Source of the DNA: Morella rubra
Taxonomy: Eukaryota; Streptophyta; Magnoliopsida; Fagales; Myricaceae
Assembly: GCA_003952965.2 (NCBI GenBank)
Contig: CM025853.1
Span: forward strand, 22,236,832 to 22,300,831
DNA length: 64,000 nt
Direction of reading: 5' to 3'
The position numbers and the translations under genes were made by a program. A model generated the notes under the pieces. That model worked only from the letters and a program-made list of their open reading frames with translations. It had not been told where the DNA came from and ran no database searches. Shown here one piece after another: positions 35,704 through 47,100 of this stretch; within the stretch, counting starts at the first letter, position 1; the number at the start of each line of letters is the position of its first letter.

Positions 35704-37567
35704 GGCCCCGTTTGAAATTGCGTCTGGAAGTTCAAAAAGAGTTTTTAATACATGAAAAGCACTTTTTCACACAAAAAATGCATGTTTGGCTAAAAATAGA
35801 AAAGTACTTTTTTAATATCTAAAAAGCTGGAAATCCAGAAGCTTCAAATTGAAGCTTTTTCCTTAACGCAGAAAAATAGCTTATGCGCGACGCAGCTGAA
35901 GTTTAATGAAACTTTTTAAATGGCAAAAATGACCTCCAGACCATCCAACTTCTTATTCCACTTTTTTCTCCTTTCTTGATTCACTTTCCGTACATTTTTC
36001 CTATAATTTCTCACTTCTCCTATAAAGCCTATTCCACTTTCTTCTCCTTTCTTGATTCACTTCCCATACATTTTTCCTATAATTTCTCACTTTTCCTGAT
36101 AAAGCTGGTGGGAGAACAAAATTCAAGTTGAAAAATCAGTAAGTTTTATCAGCTTTTAATCAATTCTTACTTTTATGCGTTCGTTTATTTGATTTTATAT
36201 TTGTATCTATTAATTCTTTCGGTTGTTTTGCACAATTCAATGACTTCATTCTTTCAGTTGTTGTATTTGAATTACTATGAAAGGTTCCATCGTAGCTAGA
36301 ATAGTTATCTTATCTTAAAAAACAATCCATTTTTTATGGAGAAAAATAAGGTCAAATCTCAACAATAATTTATTTTTGGAGGAGTAAAATAGCTGAAATA
36401 ATAGAAGCTGAAATACAATTTGGTCAAAAAGAAACATTTAGCAAAGTTCTTGAAATATTATAAAAAAATAACTAGTTAACATTTAGAGAATAGCTTTGAC
36501 GGAGTATAGTAGGATGCAGTACGAATTTTTTTTTTTTAAACTTGTCCTACATCCTATTTGAATGTGATTTAACACAAAAAAATCAAGAACTTTGATTTTG
36601 CTTGTTTTAACTTCATCATTTATTTGCAATTATTTATCTTTTTAACAACTGTGTTTGCTTATTCATTATTGCAACATGATGGTAGGAAATATGGTCAAGA
36701 AAAATCAAAGCAATGTTATTCGTATGGCCGCACAGAGTCAAGAAACTCAGGCCACGAGGATAGTTTGGACAGAAAAAATGTTAGAAGAATATATTGACAT
36801 ATGTATTAGTGAGATCTACTCTGGTAATCGCCCATGAACACATTTTAATAGGACAGGGTGGCAAAATGTGGTACAGAAATTCAGCAAAAAGATGGGTAAA
36901 CCAGTTTCAATTTTCTGATTATATTTTTTATGTATTGAAAATTTGTAAGGACATCGATGGTTGTCAATTGTTTTTTTTTTGCTCAGCACATTGGTTTATT
37001 GTTATTGGATGGTTTTATTACTAAACAAGCGTTACAAGTCTCACACCAAAGGATCTCGTAATCTAATTATTATATTTGGATTTGCAAAGAAACGGCTAGT
37101 TGATGATTAATGGGAGAAAATCGTGGGATTTGGTTATAAAGTGCATGAAGAAATATTCTGTTAGGATTTCGAATCATTCACAAATCTCATATACATCGTG
37201 AATTTATTTGAAAATTAAATATTGATTTGCTAACAAAGTAAATTTATTTAGAAATTAAATACTAATTTGCTAGCTTGATGAGATACACGAAAGTAGTGGA
37301 GAAAGGGTACTTTCTCAATTACTTTTGAGAAAAACATATTATAATTGAGTAAAATGAGATATAGGTCTTTTTTGGTCATTTTTAACACCTAAAAGTACTT
37401 TTTATGTTTTGTTACCAAATATGTATAATAAATTCAAAGCACTTTAAAACATATAGTTGCCAAACAGCTAAACAGTTTTTTAATAAAGCTCTACAGGTAA
37501 AAGCTCTACAAGCAAAAACGCTTTATTGATAAAAGCTCTTTTTGTCACAGCAATCCCAAACCCACCC
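35704..37567 (+). mobile_element. PIF/Harbinger-type transposon remnant
   Basis: The ends are GGCCCCGTTTGAAATTG and, reversed, GGGTGGGTTTGGGATTG, with TAA on both outer sides (35701-35703 and 37568-37570), the 3-bp target preference of PIF/Harbinger elements. Inside, 36655-36890 encodes a decayed Myb/SANT-like ORF1 domain. No DDE transposase remains. The GTTTGG-type ends alone would also fit hAT, but the TAA flanks and the SANT-like ORF favour Harbinger. Confidence 0.72.
36670..36900 (+). pseudogene. Myb/SANT-like domain of a Harbinger ORF1, frameshifted
   Basis: The frame from 36676 reads IVWTEKMLEEYIDICISE and then GNRP, ending in a TGA; the family pattern THFNRTGWQNVVQKF continues after a frame change at about 36836. 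W-T-x-E, D-I-C-I and the G-W-x-N block are the landmarks of plant Myb/SANT-like proteins encoded beside PIF transposases. Degenerate and surely non-functional. Confidence 0.7.
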
Positions 37568-37620
37568 TAAGAGTGACAGCTACACGACCGATCGTCATAA
37601 TTAAAATACTTTTATCACTT

Positions 37621-37734
37621 GCCACTGAGCGTTAGCTCAAGTGGTACCTCTTCCCCTTTAGGGAGGGTAAGATCCGGGAGTCAATCTCCCTTCCCGCAGG
37701 CTCTGCCCGCTATCCACTGGCCTAAAGAAAAATG
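37621..37734 (+). mobile_element. tRNA-related SINE with perfect target duplication
   Basis: The 114-bp insert is flanked by the perfect 14-bp direct repeat tacttttatcactt (37607-37620 and 37735-37748). It starts with gagcgttagctcaagtggtacc, which fits a Pol III A box (tagctcaagtggt), and about 35 bases later has a B-box-like ccgggagtcaatctccc. It ends in an A-rich tail. This is the standard anatomy of a plant SINE. Confidence 0.82.
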
Positions 37735-38117
37735 TACTTTTATCACTTCTTGCAGGTTTTGATTCCTCGATTTAGCATGATCGAGGAGGACATGATCTTG
37801 CGGATTTTGTAGTGTGAGATGGGGGCATGGGGATCACGACTTGCTTGACTACCATGCAGACAATCCTTTGAAAACTTCGACGTCTGTTAAGTACGAATAA
37901 GCTTAATTTACCGTAGATGCATTTAAGGTAAATCTTTGAATGTTTTTTTATGTCTCCTAATGTCAATTTATTCGGTTTAAGTTGTGGTTTGGGTGCTTCC
38001 TTCTTATAGCTAGGCTACTATATTCATATGCCATAAGTGAGGATTATCAATAAAGTTTGGAAGCATTAACCTTAACTTAGTGAATTAATCACGGATAAAA
38101 AGTTCTCACACTATGTG

Positions 38118-38311
38118 GGCATTTATTTGCTCAACTTTTTAGGGGTCTAAAATTTCCACCACACCAAACACATTTCACAAACTCTAATAAACTTCACATT
38201 TTTACACATACACTTCATACTTTTCACAAACCCTAATAAATTTTAACATTAAAAAAATTCTCAAAATTTTGAGAATATTTCCTAAAATTTCGATAAACAA
38301 ACACCTCTATA
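38118..38311 (-). mobile_element. MITE with GTGTTTGTTT-type termini (copy 2, reversed)
   Basis: On the minus strand it begins gaggtgtttgtttatc and ends gagcaaataaatgccc, with a central ctcaaaattttgag palindrome and agggtttgtgaaaa. It shares order and motifs with copy 1 at 32599-32777. Confidence 0.6.
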
Positions 38312-38423
38312 GCTATCCGTACAAGAAGGACACCCCTCCTTTGACACCATGCCGTTCTAGGTGGGAAGGGGCATATCTGGCCCCTCTACCCACCTCGACT
38401 CTCGGGCATCATGGTGTTACTTG

Positions 38424-38450
38424 TTAATAATAATAATAATAATAATAAAA
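38424..38450. repeat. (TAA)n microsatellite
   Basis: About nine TAA units, followed by an A-rich run near 38461. Confidence 0.85.
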
Positions 38451-39025
38451 ATTTTATTAAAAAAAAAAAAAAAATTACTAAAACATACCAAACTATTTAA
38501 AAACCAAATAGTATCCAAACAAAGGGTAGGATATAAATCAGTTCTGAAACCCAAATTTCAAATTTCAAACTTAAAACTAAATCAAATCCAAATCGAAATC
38601 CAATCCTTTTTTCCAAACATGGCAAAGGTCTTTGCAGGTCTGTCATTATCTGTACCTAAATTTTACACAAGCGAAGGTTCTCACGAAAATTTCTGCGGTC
38701 ACGCACAGATGACAGGCCCTTCTCTTTGATGTAATGGGCTCGATGTCTCTGTTCTTTGTGACCGGCCCCAGAGGGCCGGATGTGCTTGGCAATTGGCATC
38801 CCTGTACATTCTGCCATTATGAAATGAAATCCGTAATTGTCAAGGAAAAAAATAAATAAATTGAATAACCCCAGTTTGCGCCCTCGGAAAAGAAAAGAAA
38901 AGACACAGGAAAGAAATTTACCCAGTTTGCCAAGTTCAAACTTCAAAGGAACAGCAGCCTGACATGCCTGGGTAAACTATCAGTGGGCCCAACCGCGGGA
39001 AAGTAGGACTCATTTTATTCCAAAC
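38451..39025. other. Upstream region of the aspartic protease gene
   Basis: No coding sequence. It leads into the core promoter of the protease gene. Confidence 0.4.
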
Positions 39026-39033
39026 TATATAAA
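39026..39033 (+). promoter_or_regulatory. Probable TATA box of the aspartic protease gene
   Basis: TATATAAA lies 102 bases upstream of the start codon, leaving room for a leader of about 70 bases. Confidence 0.6.
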
Positions 39034-39134
39034 GCCAATAGGAGTGGGCATGTGGCGTTCGATTTCCAACGACCAGACCATAAGTTGTCGCTTCAGGACT
39101 TTAGAAGTCTAGACTAGAGACGAGGACGAGGACG

Positions 39135-42100
39135 ATGAGCGTCATGGCCATAATCAGAAGCTTCTGCTGCTTTGGCTTCTCTGGTTTGCTGGTACTGTCG
39201 CTTCTGATTACTAATGGCATCGGTGTTTCTGGAGTCTTTGCATACAACGGCGTGCTCAGCGTCAAGTACAGATATGCGGGGCAGGAGCGCTCCCTGACTC
39301 AACTCAAAGCTCATGATAGCCTCCGCCAGCTTCGAATTCTTACAGGCGTCGATCTTCCCTTGGGTGGCTCCGGTCGTCCCGATGGCGTCGGGTTATCCTT
39401 CCGCCCTTCTCTCTGTTTTTTTTTTGTCCCAATTTTTCTGTCCTGGGCAATCTTGGTTTCGATTTCTATGCACGCATGCTAACACACCGGCAAATACTTG
39501 TCTCTATTGTTGCTCTGAAAATTATTACTTGTTTCAAAGAGGGTTGTCAAGTTTAAAAGTTATTCATTATTATTTTATTTTTTTGGTAGCACAACGGCAT
39601 TGTGTTGATTTTGTTGGAACTGCCAATGGCTTCCTTATAACCGTGCATGTGATCGTTCTTTTAGAGTGACTCCTATTCTGAACTATTGATTGATTTATGT
39701 TCCGGGATGTTACAGGCTTTACTATGTGCTTCCTTATCCTTGTGCATGTGATCCTTGATTGATTTATGTTCCGGGATGTTACAGGCTATACTACGCTAAA
39801 ATAGGGATTGGTACACCGCCAAAGGACTATTATGTACAGGTAGATACAGGAAGTGACATTATGTGGGTCAACTGCATTCAGTGCACCGAGTGCCCCAAAA
39901 GAAGCTCCCTTGGTGTATGCTGCCTCGCTTCTTCTTTTCTGTTATTTTGGCCTTTATGCATAGGGCTTTTGAGACAACAAATAAATACGCCTCTGGTCGC
40001 TTTTCTCTGATTCAGTGTTTTCCTTCTAACAGATTGAGTTGACCCTGTACGATATAAATGACTCGGAAACAGGGAAATTGGTTCCTTGCAATCAAGAATT
40101 TTGCTTAGAGATAAACGGTGGTCTTTTATCTGGCTGCACGGCCAATATGTCTTGTCCATATCTTCAGATATATGGAGATGGCAGTTCCACTGCTGGATAC
40201 TTTGTAATGGATATTGTAGAGTATGATCGTGTGTCTGGAGACCTTCAAACTTCTTCTGCCAATGGGAGTGTTATATTTGGGTGAGTTTACAATTCATAGT
40301 TTTGTTGTTAGTGAATGCCTAAAGTTATTTGATGTTTGTCAGGAAGTATAATCAAGATATCGTAGAGTACTTGTAATGTAATCTGATGTTTGGTCCATTT
40401 CAACAAAAGTTTCCCGCAATCCAGATAGATTCAGTGATTTAAAAGGCAGTACTCTTCAATTTAGGTTTTTTAGTTACTTCTCCAGGTTAGACTGAGGATG
40501 ATCGTTCATTTAGTATTGGAGATGGGACTTTGTAGTGTGGTGTTCTCTAGCTTTCTCTGCACCTATTGCCTATGACCTAGAATTCGAATTTCTTAATGGT
40601 GATTCTTTTTTGGCAGTTCAGGTTTATGTTGGTCGTGTGAATTTGCTTTGTTCATAAAGAAACTCTTTGTAGTGCTTTGGTGGATTTTTGAGACTCTTCA
40701 TTGAACACCACAAAGTGGTGAAAGTAAGTTGTTGCTTTTAGATTCGAGTTTCCATCCTAATGTTAGCTTCTTGGTTAGCTTACTCTTAGAAGCAGCCGAA
40801 TTTGTTGGACGTCTAATCTTTTCTTTCTTTCACTACATAACATATCTTCTTGCACAAGATTTGCGGGTTGTTTGGCCAGATTTTGCAATTGGATTTAAAG
40901 TGTCAAATTTTGATGTTTTAAAGGCAAATCATCAATTGCTTTACACGATGCTTGGGGTGTAGGTTCATTCTATGCTTCCAGGCATGTGTTAGCTTGGCTC
41001 CACTGAGTTGACCTTACATACAATTTTTCTTTCGTTATCTCATGAAGTTAAAAAGAGAAGTGTAATCAACGCATAGGGGGGTCTGAGATGCTTACCTACT
41101 TATCCTTAGTCTTACGGTTATTGGAAGTGATACTTGAGGGAAAATGTGTGGTTGAAGCATGCTCTATGCCTACCTCAAGTGGAAAAATGTGGTTGAACCA
41201 TGTTAGTTTCTTGTCTCTGATATGGCAATCAATTTGCTATTTATTCTGGTAGCTGTGTGCTTCCATTGGCCTTGGTCTTGAAACGGATGATTCAAGTGAA
41301 ATATCCTTAGAATTTTGGTATGCATTTCTTTGGCAAGTATAATTTAAGTAATTGTGAAAGAGGACATTGGCATGCCATGCAGAGTGAAGTGATTTTTTTT
41401 CCACTTATGTTAAAATTAGTGAAATGAGCAATGGTGGAGTAACATAATTCTTGCCAATTAGATGTAGGTTCACTTGGCCGAAGTATGATTGAAGCTAGAT
41501 TTATAGGAGCATGTCTCAAATTCCAATTGACCAATTTTGACTTTGTTAAGGGGTTTTTTGGTTCGGTGAATGGTATGTGGAGTTTTTTTTTTCTTCTAGG
41601 CAATTGGGTGGAAGGCAGTACAAGCTTGCAGGTGAGGGGAATAGAATCTCAGGAACTATTTCCCCAAAGGGAAGGGGTGCTGCTGAACCACATGCTCTTT
41701 GGCAAAAGGGATATGTCTGATGCAGATTGGATGGAGAGACCTTTTGATGAGGAGGAAGTAACAGGGGCGGTAAGGAGCCTAAATGGGGATAAGGCACGGG
41801 GCCCGGATGGCTTTTCTTTAGCCTTCTTCCAATCTTGTTGGGATGTGGTTATGGGAGATATTCTTTCCATGTTCAACGAGTTTGCTCAGGTGGGGAGATT
41901 TGTTAGGAGCATGAACGCCACTTTTATTGTTCTTGTCCCAAAGAAATCGAGAGCGGTTGAGCTGAAGGATTTTCATCCCATAAACCTAGTTTTGCCCCCG
42001 CCGGGGGGGGGGGGGGGCGGTTTTACAAGATTCTTGCGAAGGTGTTGGCTAATTGCTTGAAGCTTGTCTTGGATAAGATCATATTGCCGTCCCAAAATGC

Positions 42101-44141
42101 TTTTGTGAAAGGTAGACAGATCTTCGACCCCGTGCTGATTGCAAGCGAGTGTGTCGATTCGAGATTGAGAACCAATGTGCCATGTATGTTGTGCAAATTG
42201 GACATTCAGAAAGCCTATGACCACGTCAACTGAAACTTCCTTTTGTATCTTCTAAGGAGGTGTGGATTTGGGGAAAGATGGTGTAGGTGGATTGAGTTTT
42301 GCATTTCTACGGCCAAATTTTCGGTGGTGGTGAATGGCTCACCTGTTGGTTTCTTTGGCGGATCAAGGGGCTTGCGCCAAGGTGACCTGCTTTCACCCTT
42401 TTTGTTTGTGCTTATTATGGAAGCATTTAGCAGGATGATGAAAGAAGCGGTGGCAAGGGGTGCCATAGTGGGATTTGAGGTTGGTGGTGGGGGTGGAGAG
42501 GGGATGTCCATTTCCCACCTTTTGTTTGCTGATGACACTTTAATTCTGTGTGGGGCTGAAGTGAGTCATTTTCGTAATCTCTGATGCTTACTGCTTTGCT
42601 TTGAGGTGGTGTCGGGGTTGAAAATTAATCTTTCAAAAACGGAAGTGATTCTTGTTGGGTGCGTGGGCAATGTTCAGAAGTGGGCTGCTATTATGGGTTG
42701 TAGAGTTTCGTCTCTGCCTACCACTTATCTTGGACTACCGATGGGAGCTCATTTTAAAAGCAGCCATATTTGGGATGGCATTATCGAAAGAACTGAAAGA
42801 AGGTTGGTGGGATGGAAACGCAGCTACCTTTCGAAGGGTGGTAGACTCACGTTGATCAAGTCTGCACTCTCTTGTCTCCCAATCTATTTTATGTCTATCT
42901 TTCCAATCCCTATTAGGGTGGCCAATAGATTGGAGATGATCCAAAGGAAATTTTTGTGGGGGAGTGATGGAAATGAGCACAAGTTTCATCTTGTTAAGTG
43001 GGAAAGGGTTTGTTCTCCACTGAGTAGTGGTGGGTTGGGCTTAAGGAGGCTCTCCGTTTGTTCAATAGAGCATTGTTGGGGAAATGGTTGTAGAGCTTCG
43101 CCTTGGAGAGGGACAATTTGTGGAGGGTGGTTATTGTGAATAAGTATGGTAGTGTTACAGGTGATTGTAGAACCAATGAGATCCATGGCTCTCATGGTGT
43201 GAGCCTGTGGAAACACATTAGCAATGGATGGTCTTTCTTCTGTGGGAATATCCATTTTGTGGTGGGTTGTGGTCTTAGAGGGATATTAAACTTACTATAG
43301 AAGTGAAGGACATTAAGCTTTTATTGTGAATGCTTGTTCTTAGTCCTCAAACTAGAGCACACAAGGGCCAAGAGAATATAAAAAACTAAATAATTTTTAA
43401 CAAGTTATTAACTAATTGTTTATGACGTCACGGAAATTGCATTCCTGGCCATACCATTGAATTGAATGGTCTGGTTTCTGAAACCATGATGAATGAAAGG
43501 GTATGTTAGCGTTTATAGGGGTTTCAGAGAGATTGGTAACATTAGTGGAATGTGAGATCAAATCTCTGTTCTATTGCTTAGGACATGACGAGTTCAGGAG
43601 CTAGCAATTGTCTAGGGCTCCTGTCTCAGGTGTCCATTCTTGTATTATCAGCTCTTTGTAACTTCCTATACTTATGGTGTGGATGGTTTCTCTCATCCAT
43701 GGATGTACATCAGTTTACATGAAACACAGCAAATACTTGTTAAATTCTTGTCTTTGTGTAATTCACTTTCATTCCATCCTGTTGTGTCGATTATTTTTCT
43801 GTGTCAAACAAGTGGTATCAGGGCTGACAGTTTTAGATGGATATATTGTGAGAGTTTTGTCATACTTGGGACTGAAATATGAGATGAATGGCTACCAGAG
43901 CTTTGAGTATGACTGGCTAGGATGATTATCAGAGGTTTTTATTCAGGTAACAACTGCTAGATATAAATGCAAGAGCTATTTAGGAAAGCAAGTCAAACCC
44001 AATCATAGAGTAGTATTGCTCTACCAATTTTTGAGGAAAAAGATGAGTTGCAGTGAAATGGTTCAGTATCTTTCACAAAGTGTATGATGATGTATCTTAT
44101 CACATTCTTCTCCATATATTTGTGTCAAAATTCTAATACAG

Positions 44142-44173
<32 letters not shown>

Positions 44174-47100
44174 TGTAAATTTTAACAGGAATTTAATAAG
44201 CTAAGGTAAGCCAAACTTTTTCGAAGTCACTGCAATACTAGACTTGAGCATACAAAGCAATTTTAGCACTTTTTGGGAGTAAAATGGTTACTTTTATCAA
44301 ACTTTCTTGATTCTTGAGAGTTATCTGCCGGTTGGTGTTTTCCTTGTTTTCTTGGCTTTCATCACTCTTCTCTGTAGATGTCCCCCCCACTGACCCACTG
44401 ATATGTAGTTGTCATCGTCATCATTATTAAGGTTTGCCGCCTTTGGCGATGCTGCCAGTGGTGAGGCTCAGCTGCAATTACGAAGCTCAGAGTCAATTAG
44501 GTTTTTTATTGTAATTGTTTGACGTTGTCAGCTTGTTCCTAGTGGGGAAATTGGATTCTCTGTTTCCTCTCTTTCTCAAAGAAGAAGGGATCCATGACGA
44601 CATGGATCAGGTTTTTCTTTTTTCTGTCCAGCCCAGGTCATTGTATTGAACTTGTGGGCCCAGGACAGTGTTAAATCAAAGTGGTTCAGGTTCAGTCGAA
44701 ATGAAGTAGCCTGTCCAGCCCAAACTAGCTTGTCCAAGCAATGAGCTAAATCACTTCCATTTTGTCATGTGATTGGCCAGTCTTGAAGCCTGTTGCCAGA
44801 GCATAGCCAGGCCCAATTTGTTTCTTTTTTCCTGGACTCAAAAGCTGCCAGACCGTGAACTCTGAGCACATCCTTGTGCCAATGACCCGTCAATCGAGTA
44901 GCATATGTGGGTTCATTCCAGAAGCTGCTTCTGCATGACCTGTTGTGCAACTCCCAGTACTGCTTCTGTCACTGCTCTGACCTTGGCACCCCATCCTACC
45001 AATATGGATTCCTTTTAGATGACATGCTTATGACAAATAGCTGAAAAACACTCTCTGTTGCCTGCCTGTTTCTCTTTCTACCTTTCCATGTGTGTGCGTG
45101 TGTCGCCCTCTCCAATGATGAAGTACATGAATTTTTCAAGCTTTAAGAGGAAAACTAAGAGCCTTTGCCCATTTTGCTTTCTACAAGCTAAAACGATGGT
45201 ACAGTTACCAAGTTGACTCTGTGGACCACTTTCTTCCATGAACTAGGTCTCTCAGTTTCGTACACAGATCAAGTAATCAGTGTCATTAATGGTTTATCTA
45301 TTCATAGCTGACATGTTTGTAATTGCTGAGTTTTTCTGCTAATAGCCACCATGTAATCGATGAAGCAACGGGTAACACAGTTGAGACTTCTGCCTTATAG
45401 CAGGTTGAAAACTAAACTGGTTGTAGACTTGATTATTATGCAGGAATACTTCTCCTGAAAAGATTCAATTAACCCTTCAGAAATATGTTATGTAAGCCGT
45501 ATGTAAGGCAATTATGAAGCATAGGCATAGTATGGCAGGGTGATCTTTTTCTTGTTTTCTCGTAGGCAGTGGCAGGCTTAATTTAACTGTCCAAAGAATG
45601 TTCATAATACCCTAAATTCATTTTTTTAAAAAAAACCTTCTGGTTAATTGGTGTTGTTCTGTGCTTTTCATTATTGCTTTCCCTTTATGTAGCTCACAGT
45701 TTTCTTGACATCATGTAACTCTCCTTTATGCACATTTTGGTATAGGGTTTTTCTATTTACAAACTTCTACTATAATTTCAGCTAGCATGTTTCCATCGGA
45801 TGAACTTTTACCTTACTTTCAGATGTCCTGGTTCATATGTTGTTGAGTTGGGCTTATTTCAAACTCTAGTCCATAAACCTTAATCTCTTCCTTTCACTTT
45901 TTGACTTTTTCTCTTTTGGGGAGTATTTATCTCGTGGTTTTTTGTTTTTGATGTAGGTGTGGTGCTACACAATCTGGGGATCTAGGTTCATCTAATGAAG
46001 AGGCACTGGATGGAATACTGGGTTTCGGAAAATCTAATTCCTCGGTAATTTCACAGCTAGCTTCATCTGGAAGAGTGGCAAAGATGTTTGCTCACTGCTT
46101 AGATGGAACCAATGGAGGAGGTATCTTTGCTATGGGGCGTGTAGTGCAACCAAAAGTTAACATGACACCATTGGTACCAAACCAGTATGTGATATCTTTT
46201 TGTAAGCGTTATCATTGTCTCTTGTTCTCCTTAAGACTTCTCTGTGGTTGTTTTTCTTGTACTGCTATGTGAATGGAAGAGACTATTGTTATCTAGATGC
46301 CTTCGGAATAGCTTCCTTCGGTATTCTTAATGAGCCCCATGCTGATTTTCATTTTAGCTTGCAGTCATTTGCTTCAAGTAGGATACGTCAAGCCTGAGAT
46401 AAGTTCGAGACTTAAGGAAATCGATTAATTTAGTGGGGAAAGATCTCATGATGGATGATCTGGTGAAGCTGACCCTAAAAGTTGAAGAAAAGCTTATCCA
46501 ACTCTGTATTTCTTAATTATAATGCAGCTAAACTTACTATACTCAAGAAGAGTTTATAGTTCCTTCTCTGAATTTTTGAATCTTACTTGCCATCTTAAAT
46601 AACAATTTTCTGTGACGATCTCTCGAGCTTGAAGTTCAGGAAGGAGGATATGTTGGTTTTGCTCTTAATTGTCTGCTTCATTGTTTATGCTTTCTAACAG
46701 GCGCATGTGCTGTGAGCAATTTTCTGTGAGTCCACTGATATAATAAGCTAGTGGAGATACTAGTAGCTGGAGTGTGTGGACGAGATATGTTATGCATTTT
46801 GCTTTCTGTACTTGGAGTTATGTTGAACAAACTATTCATTCCTGTTAAATTTGTAGGCCTCATTACAACGTCAATATGACAGCTGTTCAAGTTGGTCATG
46901 TTTACCTAAATTTGTCATCAGAGCTGTTTGAGGTAGGAGACAGGAAAGGAACTATAATAGACAGTGGTACAACCTTGGCCTATCTCCCAGAAATGGTTTA
47001 TGAGCCATTGGTGAGTAAGGTATGTGATATATTGCGCCATCCGCTTGTATCTTTTTGACTTCCTTATTTCTGGTTGCGCACTTACATATTTAATATCTTG

